From Verrucomicrobiales bacterium (GTDB taxonomy: Bacteria > Verrucomicrobiota > Verrucomicrobiia > Limisphaerales > JAYPXF01), in assembly GCA_002715965.1 (NCBI GenBank), contig PBAL01000010.1, positions 1 through 64,000 on the forward strand: a DNA stretch of 64,000 nt. Reading direction: 5' to 3'. A model generated the notes under the pieces. The model saw only the letters and a list, made by a program, of their open reading frames with translations. It did not search any database and had not been told where the DNA came from. Position numbers and translations under genes: made by a program. The first letter of the stretch is position 1. Each line of letters begins with the position of its first letter. Shown here in pieces: positions 27,441 to 36,040 of the stretch.

Positions 27441-28802
27441 TCACTGCCGGTTCAGCAGTTTCTCCGCAGCCTCCACGCTGTCGTCTTTCACTTCGGGCTT
27501 GGCCAATTCCTGGAAGTCACCGCGAATGTCGTCCAGCAAATCCAATTGCTTGATCGCTTCATCGCGCGCGACCTTGCCGGTGGAGGTCGCCGGATTCTTC
27601 GAATTGGGCGCGACCACTCCGCGGTCGTTGATGTATTTCATCAAAGTCTTCCGATAGTCGCCGATGAGCCGCGCGAGATCGGGTTGGGAGTTGGCATAGA
27701 CGATGGCCATCTGATTGATGGTATCGATCAGCAGGGGACGATGTTCTTCAAAAGACGTCTTCGCGATCAGGTCCTGCAGTCGGAAGGATTTCGTCACCGG
27801 GGTGTCCTTCGAACTCATGCGCACGTGCACCGGTTTGGTGAAGATCTTGTGCAGGCGTTCCAGACTCTTGGCCTCGGCCCACCGCAGGTTTTTCTCGCGT
27901 GCCTTGAAACTGACCAGGCTGACGGACCACCACTTCTCGATGTCGAGCGCCGAACGGAATTGCTTCTCGAAGGCCTTGCGAAACGCGAGCTGTTTGTTCA
28001 GATAACCCGGCAGCAATTCGATCGTCTGCCAAAGCCTCTTCGAGCCTCCCGGCAAGCGCAGCAACTCACGAACAAAGAGATGGGAGCTGTGCTGATAGGT
28101 TTCCCATGCCAGGCCTTCCATGAACTTCTCCATTGGAATGCTGAGTTCGGCAAAGGTGTTGGGAGTCATTAGCCGGAAATGCTGCCTGATCTCCGGCAGG
28201 CCCGCGTAGCGATCGTGGGTCATGTCCAGCCGCGTGCGATTCTCGATTACCAATGTATCGCCATGAACCGCGAACAAGTGCGCGGCGATGCCTTCCTGCA
28301 ACCAGAGCGGAATCTCCACCAGGCGGCTGGAATTGTTCTGGCGGTTGGCCACCTCCAACAACAACGCGCGAATCATCGCCCGCATGAATCGTGTGCGCCT
28401 CACCTGACCGGGAACATGCACCTTGAACTTCCAGCCGTCCCCTTTCTCGGAACGGATCGTCACGTCCTCGTCCGGGTCGGCCTTGCCCTGTATGATGACG
28501 CTGATGCGGCCACGCCAAAGGTCCTCGCGGTTGAAGAGAGACAGGAACTGCGCCTTGATCCGCTCGATCGAAAGCAACACCACGGGCGGATCCATCTGCA
28601 TGTAACCCTTGCGCACGGAAGAATAGGAAGGCGGTCCCCAAGGCGAACCGGGATCGTAACCAATCACCACCATTTGTTGCGATCGCCCCGTCAGCACGCG
28701 CGGTCGTTCGATCGGATCTTCAGACGCGATCGAAGTCGTGAGAGGCAGGAGCGCAAGCGCTGCGAAGACACGAATCCATCGGATGTTGTTCAATGGATTC
28801 AT
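27441..28802 (-). CDS. Secreted protein, possible degenerate gluzincin fold
   Basis: A 453-residue exported protein; the signal peptide IRWIRVFAALALLPLTTSIA fixes the start at 28802 rather than the longer frame, which would include an implausible charged leader. The middle contains IRALLLEVANRQNNSS followed by IPLWLQEGIAAHLFAV. In peptidase-MA-like gluzincins the WLxEG segment follows an HExxH helix, and here the equivalent helix has LLLEVAN and lacks the histidines. It may therefore be a non-catalytic relative. The C-terminal 200 residues are helical and charged. It precedes the FmdB-type zinc-ribbon gene's stop region with no clear operon logic. Confidence 0.65.
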   Translation of the reverse strand: MNPLNNIRWIRVFAALALLPLTTSIASEDPIERPRVLTGRSQQMVVIGYDPGSPWGPPSYSSVRKGYMQMDPPVVLLSIERIKAQFLSLFNREDLWRGRISVIIQGKADPDEDVTIRSEKGDGWKFKVHVPGQVRRTRFMRAMIRALLLEVANRQNNSSRLVEIPLWLQEGIAAHLFAVHGDTLVIENRTRLDMTHDRYAGLPEIRQHFRLMTPNTFAELSIPMEKFMEGLAWETYQHSSHLFVRELLRLPGGSKRLWQTIELLPGYLNKQLAFRKAFEKQFRSALDIEKWWSVSLVSFKAREKNLRWAEAKSLERLHKIFTKPVHVRMSSKDTPVTKSFRLQDLIAKTSFEEHRPLLIDTINQMAIVYANSQPDLARLIGDYRKTLMKYINDRGVVAPNSKNPATSTGKVARDEAIKQLDLLDDIRGDFQELAKPEVKDDSVEAAEKLLNRQ

Positions 28803-28828
28803 ACAGGGATGCGACGGCGGCGAGCCGT

Positions 28829-29131
28829 CTACTTGGACGAGGCAGACTTGCTCTTCGATTTCTTCGAAGAACTGTCCGAGGATTTCTTTTCCGACTTTTC
28901 GGATTTCGCGGGTGGTTTGTCTTTCTTGGCGGCTTCCTTGTAACCCTCGCTGCGATAGTCGGTGGTGTAAAAGCCATCGCCCTTGAAGATCAATCCGGCG
29001 CCACCACTGATCGAACGTTGGACCTTGCCCTTGCATTTCTTCTTCGGGCATATGGTCAAGGGGTCGTCCTTCATCGACTGAACGATGTCAAAGGGCCCGC
29101 ACTTCTCGCAGATGTATTCGTAGGTCGGCAT
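28829..29131 (-). CDS. FmdB-type zinc-ribbon protein with Lys/Ser-rich tail
   Basis: A 100-residue protein starting MPTYEYICEKCGPFDIVQSM, the standard opening of the FmdB/CxxC_CxxC_SSSS putative regulatory family. The second pair is CPKKKC, and SGGAGLIFKGDGFYTTDY is the conserved continuation. The last 40 residues are almost entirely Lys, Ser, Glu and Asp and are probably disordered. The family's molecular role is not established. The start at 29131 is chosen from the family N-terminus. The next gene on this strand begins 27 bases downstream. Confidence 0.85.
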   Translation of the reverse strand: MPTYEYICEKCGPFDIVQSMKDDPLTICPKKKCKGKVQRSISGGAGLIFKGDGFYTTDYRSEGYKEAAKKDKPPAKSEKSEKKSSDSSSKKSKSKSASSK

Positions 29132-29253
29132 AAAATAGGACAAACGGGACCTGAACTATAGGCACAGGAGAAAACGGCGCGTCAAGCAGCGGGGAGAACC
29201 AAACTTGTGCGGAATCCGTGATCTCAGCATCGAGTCTATCGCGCAGTGAATTT

Positions 29254-29319
29254 CTTAATCCTTGTCCTCATCTTTGTCTCAATCTCTGAGAACGAGTGAG
29301 GATTAAGACAAGGATTAAG
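29254..29319. repeat. Inverted repeat in a 273-base gap
   Basis: CTTAATCCTTGTC (29254-29266) is exactly complementary to GACAAGGATTAAG (29307-29319), a 13-bp stem around a 40-base loop that itself contains related GAGGATTAAG and TCCTCAT pieces. It lies between the divergent FmdB-type and ExbB genes, where promoters for both are expected. It could be an operator pair or a dispersed repeat. Nothing else was recognised in this gap. Confidence 0.4.
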
Positions 29320-29404
29320 TATCTGAGGGCGAACGCTGAGACAGCCACACGATTGCTTGAAGCTTGGAGTTTCCCCTCCGTCTCCCATTCGCTATAACGC
29401 CTCC

Positions 29405-30031
29405 ATGCTGCCAAAGTTACTGACTCTGGGCGGGCCCATGGCGTGGATACTGGTGTTTGCCAGTGCCGTCGCGCTGGCGGTGTTTCTGGAACGAATGCTT
29501 CATTACCACCGCGCCCAGATCAATTCGAATGAGTTCCTCAATGGCGTGCGCAACGTGCTCAAACGAGAGAACGCGGTCGAGGCTTTGTCCATTTGCGATG
29601 CGACGCCCGGCCCGGTCGCACGACTCGTAAAGGCCGCCGTGCTCAATCGCGATCGTGGACGCGACGGCGTTCGGGAAGCCTTGGAAGAAGCGGGCATGCA
29701 GGAAGCTCCCAAGCTGGAGGAAAAACTGAACGTGATCGCGACCATCGCACAGATCTCTCCCCTGATGGGTTTGTTGGGAACCGCACTCGGATTCATCAAG
29801 ATTTTCGAAAAACTTGAGGCCCAGGGCCAGTACGCGCACGCCTCCATGTTGGCCGGTGGTGTTTGGGAGGCCTTGATTGCGACAGCTCTCGGCCTGGCCG
29901 TCGCGATTCCCTGTTACATCGGCTACAACTACCTCGTCAGCCGCGTGAACCAGATCGTCCTGGACATGGAACGCGCCTCCAATGAGATCGTGAATCTCGT
30001 CATGGATCCGCACACTCTGCGCAACGAGTAA
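29405..30031 (+). CDS. exbB: ExbB/TolQ-type proton channel subunit
   Basis: A 208-residue inner-membrane protein of the MotA/TolQ/ExbB family. The first helix (residues 7-25) is followed by a cytoplasmic domain with LKRENAVEALSICDATPGP. The two C-terminal helices contain the family pattern ISPLMGLLGTALGFIKIF and AGGVWEALIATALGLAVAIP. With ExbD it would form the proton-driven motor that energises TonB. It is the first gene of a four-gene run (ExbB, ExbD, TonB-like, zinc-ribbon) with gaps of 1 base or overlaps. The start at 29405 (MLPKLLTL) fits the family. Confidence 0.88.
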   Translation: MLPKLLTLGGPMAWILVFASAVALAVFLERMLHYHRAQINSNEFLNGVRNVLKRENAVEALSICDATPGPVARLVKAAVLNRDRGRDGVREALEEAGMQEAPKLEEKLNVIATIAQISPLMGLLGTALGFIKIFEKLEAQGQYAHASMLAGGVWEALIATALGLAVAIPCYIGYNYLVSRVNQIVLDMERASNEIVNLVMDPHTLRNE

Positions 30032-30032
30032 G

Positions 30033-30476
30033 ATGAGATATCCACGCAACGCCAAGATCTTCCGCGGTCAGCTCGACGCCGGTCCCTTCGCCGGTGTGTT
30101 CTTCTGCCTGCTCATCTTCATTCTGTTGAACCAAACCCTGGTTTACACACCCGGCGTGAAGATCAATCTCGCCGAGGGGGACAACCTTCCCGGCATCGGG
30201 CAACCCAGTGTGGCGGTCGCCATGAGCGCCGATGGGCAACTGTTCTTTCGAAACCAATCGCTGACGCCGTTGCAATTGAAAGGAGCACTCCGCGCCGAAG
30301 TCCTGGCTGCCAGACAACGTGGCGAGGAATTGTCGGTGGTCGCGCTCATCGATGGTTCGTTGCCCAGCCGCGCGCTGGTGATGCTTGCCGAAATCGCCCG
30401 CGAAGCCGGAGCCAAGGAATTGCTGCAGGCAACGCGTCCGGTGGGTGGCGCGCCACCTCAACCCACGATTCCATGA
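30033..30476 (+). CDS. exbD: ExbD-like biopolymer transport protein
   Basis: A 147-residue protein with one N-terminal transmembrane helix (residues 19-38, AGVFFCLLIFILLNQTLVYT) and a periplasmic domain. It contains the ExbD/TolR hallmarks: a PGVKINLAEG-type segment after the helix, VAVAMSADGQLFFRNQSLT and VVALIDGSLPSRALVMLAEI. The conserved helix Asp of ExbD is not obvious (an Asn follows the helix), so proton coupling may differ. It begins one base after the exbB stop and overlaps the next gene by 4 bases. Confidence 0.82.
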   Translation: MRYPRNAKIFRGQLDAGPFAGVFFCLLIFILLNQTLVYTPGVKINLAEGDNLPGIGQPSVAVAMSADGQLFFRNQSLTPLQLKGALRAEVLAARQRGEELSVVALIDGSLPSRALVMLAEIAREAGAKELLQATRPVGGAPPQPTIP

Positions 30477-31270
30477 GCAACGAGATGGAGGAATTGCCAC
30501 CGTGGCGTCCGCTCCGCTGGATGGTCGCGGTCGTGCTCGTCCTGCTGCTGCATCTCGGTGGCATCTACATGCTCTCCGGCTGGACCCCGCCCCAGCCGCC
30601 GCGCGAAGCCGCCGAGTTCAAAGTCCGTCTGCTGACGACCGACAATGCCGGACAAACGTTGCTCGACCGTTACTCGCTCCGCGATCCCACGATGTTCGCG
30701 ACGATCAGTTCCAATGACTTTTCTTTTCCGGCGTGGCTGAACGTCGAACCTCCTCCATTCAATCTCCCCGAATGGTCCGATCCACAACGCTGGCTCACCC
30801 AGAGAAGCGACACCTTGGGAGACACCTTCCGCCAATACGTGCGCGCAAATCTCGGAACCACTCTCTCCGTCGCACCGGCATCAAGCGAACCCGCCGAACC
30901 AGCAACGCCCGCTCCCCAACGAAGCACACGCCTCTTCGTGCAGGGACTGCCCACCCGTGCACTTACCCAACAGCCTGATCTGCTCGCGTGGCCCAGCGAC
31001 TTCGTTCTGCAACCCACCGTCATCGAAGTGCTGATCGATTCCCGGGGCTGGGTTTTTTCCCCCCGCCTCTTGAATCTTCAAGCCGGTCAGGTCGGCGTTG
31101 AGGATACCGCGCGGATCGATGCACAGACAGCAGCCGACCGGCATGCCTTATCACTCGTTCCGAAACTGCGCTTCGAACCCAATCCCGTAGGTGCTGATCG
31201 CTTGGACAAAGGTCGGGTCATCATCCAGTGGGTGACGAAAGCCACGACCAATCAAACCGATCAACCCTGA
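30473..31270 (+). CDS. TonB-like energy transducer
   Basis: A 265-residue protein with a single N-terminal transmembrane helix (about 17-36) and a long periplasmic part. The C-terminal 80 residues (PTVIEVLIDSRGWVFSPRLL, ALSLVPKLRFEP, VIIQWVTKA) follow the TonB C-terminal pattern of a beta-alpha-beta domain with a processed-value strand. TonB-like linkers are usually Pro-rich; here Pro is present but modest. It overlaps exbD by 4 bases (ATGA) and the next gene through TGATG, so the operon is translationally linked. No TonB-dependent receptor is in the window. Confidence 0.78.
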   Translation: MSNEMEELPPWRPLRWMVAVVLVLLLHLGGIYMLSGWTPPQPPREAAEFKVRLLTTDNAGQTLLDRYSLRDPTMFATISSNDFSFPAWLNVEPPPFNLPEWSDPQRWLTQRSDTLGDTFRQYVRANLGTTLSVAPASSEPAEPATPAPQRSTRLFVQGLPTRALTQQPDLLAWPSDFVLQPTVIEVLIDSRGWVFSPRLLNLQAGQVGVEDTARIDAQTAADRHALSLVPKLRFEPNPVGADRLDKGRVIIQWVTKATTNQTDQP

Positions 31271-31494
31271 TGGAACTCCACCTCATCATCCTCATTTACT
31301 TTGTTGTGATGGTCGTGGTCGTCTGCGGCAGTGGCTGGTATGTCGAACGCCATCGGCGCAGTTTCGAACCGGAACCTTCCGACGACTCCATCTTCCGCTG
31401 TACCGATTGCAGCTACGTCTACACCGACGATCCGGATGTGGACCGTTCCCGTTGCCCCCAATGCGGCAGGAGCAACCAGGTATTCGAGTTTTGA
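31270..31494 (+). CDS. Small membrane protein with zinc ribbon
   Basis: A 74-residue protein: a transmembrane helix at 5-22 (IILIYFVVMVVVVCGSGWYV) and then a rubredoxin-like zinc knuckle with CTDC and CPQC around an acidic DDPDVDRS loop. Its ATG overlaps the TonB-like stop codon (TGATG), so it belongs to the ExbBD-TonB operon. It may be an accessory or stabilising subunit, but no such family member is known to me. The strong terminator at 31615 follows. Confidence 0.75.
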   Translation: MELHLIILIYFVVMVVVVCGSGWYVERHRRSFEPEPSDDSIFRCTDCSYVYTDDPDVDRSRCPQCGRSNQVFEF

Positions 31495-31614
31495 AGTATT
31501 GGCCCGATCACGCTCCGTTTCGCAGCTGACCGTGATGCGTCATGAGCGGGTGTCTAACCTCCGCGATCCAGTCGGGCACCTTGTTGGTTGAGAATTCGAT
31601 AGCTGACGCAGTTC

Positions 31615-31652
31615 GGACGGAACCGGAATCCCGGTTCCGTCCTTTGTTTGTT
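31615..31652 (+). terminator. Rho-independent terminator of the ExbBD-TonB operon
   Basis: GGACGGAACCGG (31615-31626) and CCGGTTCCGTCC (31631-31642) form a perfect 12-bp stem with a 4-base AATC loop, followed by TTTGTTTGTT. It lies 120 bases after the zinc-ribbon stop codon and about 50 bases before the next gene. Confidence 0.85.
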
Positions 31653-31704
31653 CCGGCAGTTTCTTCGTGTCCGAGATCGATCCGGGGTGTAGACCAATGC
31701 CCGC

Positions 31705-33342
31705 GTGGCTGATGCCGGTCCCAAAAAAGAAAAGCGTACCGTCTTCCGACTGGCTGCCGTCGGAATCGGACTGCTCCCTCTGGTCTTGCTGGAAGCGGGT
31801 TTGCGACTGTTCCTTCCGGCTGATGACCACAGCGATCCGTACGCGGGTTTTGGCGGAAATGTTCCCGTCTTCAATCTCGATGGCGATACCTATCGCACGG
31901 CCAATGGCCGGGAGCCGTTTCTTGCCCCGCAGGAGTTCTCTGCGACGAAATCCACGAATGGCTTGCGGGTGTTCTGCTTCGGTGGTTCAACCGTGTTTGG
32001 TCGCCCGTTTCATTCGGCAACGGCATTTCCACGGTGGCTGGAACTTCAATTGCAGGCTGAATCGCCGGGTCGGCGTGTTGAGGTCGTCAACTGTGGAGGC
32101 ATCTCCTACGCCAGCTATCGCATCGTGCCGATGCTGCGCGAGTGCCTCCAATACGAACCTGATGTCATGGTCTTGGCGACCGGACACAACGAGTTCCTGG
32201 AAGACCGGACTTATTCATCACTGAAGGCACGCAGCGCGATCACGGTTGCGCTGGATTCGTTGCGAATCGTCAGGACTGGCCGAAAGTGGCTCGCGCGCAC
32301 GCCACAAAAGGAAGCTCCTGACGCAAGGAACGCCGGATTTGTGACACGACTGGACGCGGAGAGTGGTTATGCATCCTACAAACGCGACCCGGAATGGCGT
32401 CGCCGGGTGCTGACACAGTTTGAGGAAGCGATCCAGCAGATCATACGCGATTGCCGTGCCGCGGCAGTTCCTCTCTTGATCGTACGCCTTGGCTCGAACC
32501 TGCGCGACTGTCCGCCATTCAAATCGGAGCATCGCGCAAACCTAAGTGCAGATGAGGAGGCCCATTGGCAGTTGCTCATCGATCAGGCTCGGGACGCCGA
32601 AAAAGCCAAGCCCTCCGATGCCATGGAGTACTATCGCCAAGCATTGGAGATCGACGCTGAGCATGCACTGACCCACTACCGTATGGCGCGAGTGCTTGAT
32701 CGCTTGGACGACCCAAAAGCCGCCGAGCATTACTACGAAGCGAAGGACGAAGATGTCTGTCCCCTGCGGATGTTTGAGTCGCAGGCCAATTATTTGAAGG
32801 TGGTGGCGGAACAATACTCACTCCCGTTTGTCGATGCTGATTCACACCTGCGAGATCTTTCCAATGAGGGATTACCCGGCTTTGATTGGTACCTGGACCA
32901 CGTTCATCCAACGATCGGGGGTCACCAGGAAATCGCGCTGTTGATTGCCGACGCCCTGCGAAGAAGGTTCCCCGATCTGGGGGACAAATGGGACAGCACT
33001 TCTCAACGCACGATTTACGAGAACCACTTTTCCGGTCTCCGATTCAACTACCTGAGCGACGGTGGACGAAGGCTGGACTGGCTGGAGGATTGGGCACGCC
33101 GGGCGAAACTCGCGGACGAGGTCCTGCCGAATTCCGCCGACGGTTTTGTCCGACTGGGGGTGCGCCGCATGGATTTTGGCGCGCTGCCCGAAGCGCTCTT
33201 CGCATTTTCCAGGGCGGTTGAACTCGACGGCTCGGTTCGCGACAAGATTCGAGAGCATCGCGCTCAGATGCGGGCGTATGGGAGGGGGGAATCCGCCAAT
33301 GCAATTAAAGACTCGAAGGAATCCGGCAATGAGAATCCTTGA
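31705..33342 (+). CDS. Membrane-anchored SGNH-hydrolase-like protein with TPR region
   Basis: A 545-residue protein with an N-terminal membrane helix (about 15-37) and a GDSL/SGNH-type domain: block I FCFGGSTVFG, a Gly in VVNCGGISYASY, block III VLATGHNEF and block V DHVHPT with the catalytic Asp/His. Residues around 290-370 and the C-terminus carry TPR-like helices (AMEYYRQALEIDAEHALTHY). It is probably a membrane-tethered esterase or acyltransferase facing the periplasm. Translation starts at a GTG at 31705, because the frame is closed by a stop at 31690 and the nearby ATG is out of frame. Confidence 0.75.
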   Translation: MADAGPKKEKRTVFRLAAVGIGLLPLVLLEAGLRLFLPADDHSDPYAGFGGNVPVFNLDGDTYRTANGREPFLAPQEFSATKSTNGLRVFCFGGSTVFGRPFHSATAFPRWLELQLQAESPGRRVEVVNCGGISYASYRIVPMLRECLQYEPDVMVLATGHNEFLEDRTYSSLKARSAITVALDSLRIVRTGRKWLARTPQKEAPDARNAGFVTRLDAESGYASYKRDPEWRRRVLTQFEEAIQQIIRDCRAAAVPLLIVRLGSNLRDCPPFKSEHRANLSADEEAHWQLLIDQARDAEKAKPSDAMEYYRQALEIDAEHALTHYRMARVLDRLDDPKAAEHYYEAKDEDVCPLRMFESQANYLKVVAEQYSLPFVDADSHLRDLSNEGLPGFDWYLDHVHPTIGGHQEIALLIADALRRRFPDLGDKWDSTSQRTIYENHFSGLRFNYLSDGGRRLDWLEDWARRAKLADEVLPNSADGFVRLGVRRMDFGALPEALFAFSRAVELDGSVRDKIREHRAQMRAYGRGESANAIKDSKESGNENP

Positions 33343-33495
33343 ACGAGAGCGAGGATGTTCGAGTTGAGTCTGTCAAAAAATGGCTTATTTCGATAGCATT
33401 TGGCCGCATTCCAAAAGGTTAGGGGATTCTCCTATCCGCTGGTCCCCTGCTGTTTTGACATTACCGTAAAGGTCCGTAAGGTGCGCTATACTCCA

Positions 33496-34104
33496 ATGGC
33501 TAAGCGAATCCACAATTCAGTGTCCGAGAATATTCAGGTACCGCCCAATCGGCGAATACTGGTCGTCGATGATAATCCGCAGATTCACGAAGACTTCAGC
33601 AAGATTCTTGTGCCCGCAGGATCCGGTCAGTCTGAGCTGGAGCAGAAGGAAACCGCACTGTTTGGTGCGACTGATTTCGAGAAATCCCGATCGGCCTACG
33701 ACCTCGATTTTGCATTCAGCGGGGAAGAGGCGATTGAGAAGGTGCAGGCGGCAATGAAGGCGGATCGGGAATACGCCATGGCTTTTGTCGACGTTCGCAT
33801 GGCGCCCGGGATCGACGGTGTTCAAACGACCCAGCAGTTGATCCAGATTGCCTGGGATCTGCAGGTGGTCATCTGCACCGCCTATTCCGATTATTCCTGG
33901 GACGAAATGATCCACCAGATCGGCGAATCCGATCAGATTCTCGTTCTCAAGAAACCCTTCGACAACATCGAGGTCCTGCAATGTGCGTCAACGCTCACCG
34001 AGAAATGGCGGCTGCAAAAGGAAAACCAGAACCGGCTCCACAAATTCACCGGGATGATCGACGACCGGCTCACCAAGGATGTGTTAGGAAAGCTGGATGG
34101 GTGA
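33496..34104 (+). CDS. Receiver-domain response regulator
   Basis: A 202-residue protein with one receiver domain: acidic pocket VVDDNP, phospho-acceptor Asp in AFVDVRMAP, and the KKPFDN lysine. After the receiver, about 40 residues (TEKWRLQKENQNRLHKFTGM) form a coiled-coil-like helix. In many relatives such an extension leads into a GGDEF, PAS or kinase module, but this protein stops. It is either a stand-alone regulator or a shortened form. No histidine kinase is nearby; two tail-anchored coiled-coil proteins follow downstream. Confidence 0.8.
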   Translation: MAKRIHNSVSENIQVPPNRRILVVDDNPQIHEDFSKILVPAGSGQSELEQKETALFGATDFEKSRSAYDLDFAFSGEEAIEKVQAAMKADREYAMAFVDVRMAPGIDGVQTTQQLIQIAWDLQVVICTAYSDYSWDEMIHQIGESDQILVLKKPFDNIEVLQCASTLTEKWRLQKENQNRLHKFTGMIDDRLTKDVLGKLDG

Positions 34105-34157
34105 GCCCGCCGTTCTGGGTTGCCGATTCCGCCGAATAACGACTATGCTCCGCCTTC

Positions 34158-34811
34158 ATGGCGTCCGACTTTGATTCGACCGAGTTTGTAGATACCGACG
34201 TGCACACCGCGACCCTTCCTCGCCGCGACCCGCCGGCGGAAGAGGCTGCGCCAAGCACTGAAGATCTGGCCGCTCGTTCAGCCCAGGTTCAATCCAATCT
34301 CGACGAACTGCGTCGCCGGGAAGAACAACTTCGCGAGGAGCGCGACCGCATTGAAGAACAACGCCGGCAACGCGCCGAATTGGAAACCTCCTTTGGCGAA
34401 ATGCTTCACAACTTGACACGTGGCGTGGCGATCATGACCGAGGACGAAGAACACACGCGTTGTGAAGCCAAGCAAATGGCCAAGACTCTCGGCCGACTCC
34501 AGGAAGCTCTCAAGAAAGTCGAGGCCATCAATGTGAAGGACCTGCGCGGAGAGAACTGGACCGTCGAACTCACCCGCGGCCTGACCGCGATGGAAAACGC
34601 GCGCCACGAATGGAACGGCGCCTTGGAGAAATGGCCCCGGCTGCATGGCATCAAGGAAGAGGTTCATCCCGCTCCCGATGGCAGCATGCCTCCACCAAAA
34701 CTTGCCCTCACCGAACAAACCTTTGGCCAGCTTTGCCGGCTCGGCTTTGCGCTGACCTGGCCGATCGCCCTGGCGATCCTTGCCGTGCTGGTCGTAATGC
34801 TATTCCGGTGA
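34158..34811 (+). CDS. Tail-anchored coiled-coil protein A
   Basis: A 217-residue protein without a signal peptide. Residues 35-80 are a strong coiled coil (LDELRRREEQLREERDRIEE), followed by further helices. A single hydrophobic helix at the very C-terminus (about 197-215, WPIALAILAVLVVMLF) has only one residue after it, the arrangement of a tail-anchored membrane protein. Nothing suggests an enzyme. The next gene has the same general plan and starts 15 bases downstream, so the two may form a complex. Confidence 0.65.
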   Translation: MASDFDSTEFVDTDVHTATLPRRDPPAEEAAPSTEDLAARSAQVQSNLDELRRREEQLREERDRIEEQRRQRAELETSFGEMLHNLTRGVAIMTEDEEHTRCEAKQMAKTLGRLQEALKKVEAINVKDLRGENWTVELTRGLTAMENARHEWNGALEKWPRLHGIKEEVHPAPDGSMPPPKLALTEQTFGQLCRLGFALTWPIALAILAVLVVMLFR

Positions 34812-34826
34812 TGCGCCACCGGGCTT

Positions 34827-35300
34827 ATGGGCCTGTTCAGCAAATCCGATCCGATTGACGACCATTCACGCGAGCTCGAACGCGAGCTTGAAAATCTGCG
34901 TGAAGAGATCCGCCAGGCTGAAGCCGACGCACCCAAGTTTCGTTCCACCGTCACTCCGCAGCAACCAGGCGAACAAACAACGCAGGCCGATCCGATCTTT
35001 GAGGAATACGACCAGTCCAAGGTCCGCCAGCCCGAATCCCCACTGCGCGAAGACGGCGAAGCGGTCAGCTCCCGCGAACGAGGGGTACGCGCGTGGTTCA
35101 GGCAGCTGAAGAAGAATGTCGGAGCTGCTCCGTCCACCAATCCCAGGCTGGTCAAGCTCATGAGTGTTGGAAACATCGAAGGACTCAAACCCCTGCGTGC
35201 TGAGAAGCGCCAGGCTCGCAATCGCTTCCTCTTCCTCTTCGGGGTGCTTCTCTTCGTGCTCTACGTTCTCTTCTCGCTCGTCACGGCCAACTACTACTGA
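34827..35300 (+). CDS. Tail-anchored coiled-coil protein B
   Basis: A 157-residue protein with an N-terminal coiled coil (about 15-40, RELERELENLREEIRQAEAD), an acidic disordered middle and a basic segment (FRQLKKN, RAEKRQARNR). A C-terminal transmembrane helix (about 136-153, FLFLFGVLLFVLYVLFSLV) follows, with five residues behind it. Like its neighbour it should be tail-anchored with the bulk in the cytoplasm. Co-directional with that gene and with ogt, which begins 3 bases after its stop. Confidence 0.65.
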   Translation: MGLFSKSDPIDDHSRELERELENLREEIRQAEADAPKFRSTVTPQQPGEQTTQADPIFEEYDQSKVRQPESPLREDGEAVSSRERGVRAWFRQLKKNVGAAPSTNPRLVKLMSVGNIEGLKPLRAEKRQARNRFLFLFGVLLFVLYVLFSLVTANYY

Positions 35301-35303
35301 GGC

Positions 35304-35780
35304 GTGGTGAAGACGAAACGAAAACCCGACCTGGTCTCCACGCGCATCCCCACCGATCTCGGCGAATTCGCGGCAGCATTCAGCAAGGATGGCCTCGCCG
35401 AACTCAACTTTCCCGACCGGTCCGACAAGCTCGATCCTTTCGCGGGCGATCCGCCGAAGAAGCTTCTGCAGCAAACCACTCGCGCCCTCTGCTCGATCCT
35501 TTCCGGCAAACACCCGCGGAAGTTTCCCAAGCTGGATTTCAGCATCGGCACAAAGTTTCAACAGTCCGTCTGGGAAGCCATGTTGCGCATCCCGCTTGGC
35601 GAAACGAAAAGCTACGCCGACATCGCCCGCGAGATCGGCAATCCCAAAGGCGTGCGTGCGGTCGGAGTCGCTTGTGGCGCCAACCCGATTCCGGTCATCG
35701 TGCCTTGCCATCGCGTGTTGGGCACAAACTGGATGGGTGGATTCTCCGCCGGCATGACCTGGAAACATCGCCTTCTCTAA
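35304..35780 (+). CDS. ogt: Methylated-DNA-protein cysteine methyltransferase
   Basis: A 158-residue suicide repair protein that removes O6-alkyl groups from guanine. The active-site motif VPCHRV holds Cys135; upstream KFQQSVWEAMLRIPLGETKS is the DNA-binding helix region with the arginine-finger area in GNPKGVRAVG. It starts at a GTG (35304, or the next codon 35307) three bases after the previous stop, so it is probably read with the tail-anchored pair. Lacks the Ada N-terminal domain, so it is an Ogt-type rather than an Ada-type protein. Confidence 0.9.
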   Translation: MVKTKRKPDLVSTRIPTDLGEFAAAFSKDGLAELNFPDRSDKLDPFAGDPPKKLLQQTTRALCSILSGKHPRKFPKLDFSIGTKFQQSVWEAMLRIPLGETKSYADIAREIGNPKGVRAVGVACGANPIPVIVPCHRVLGTNWMGGFSAGMTWKHRLL

Positions 35781-35815
35781 CTGGAAGGCATTCTCACCCT
35801 CAGTCTCTTCGATTG

Positions 35816-36040
35816 ATGTCGCCCGAGCCCGAACGCTCCATCAAACACAACACCCCACCCTTCGCGGTGGGAGGGCTGAACGTGGCCCTCGGGTCTTACG
35901 CCTACCTCACCCTCGACCTCAGCGGCTTCGACCAGGCTTGCGCCATAATCGCGGTCCTCATGGGCTCCTATCTCCTCGCCGACGACTTCCGCGTGTGGCG
36001 GGAGAAACGAAAACAGGAGAACAAATCGGGACAGGAATGA
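35816..36040 (+). CDS. Small two-helix membrane protein
   Basis: A 74-residue protein with a hydrophobic region at about 20-55 that could form one or two helices (NVALGSYAYLTLDL and ACAIIAVLMGSYLLAD), flanked by basic C-terminal residues (VWREKRKQENK). The start ATG at 35816 overlaps a TGATG-like stop region but the previous gene ends 36 bases earlier. No family recognised; kept because codon pattern and hydrophobic layout look like a real gene. Confidence 0.5.
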   Translation: MSPEPERSIKHNTPPFAVGGLNVALGSYAYLTLDLSGFDQACAIIAVLMGSYLLADDFRVWREKRKQENKSGQE

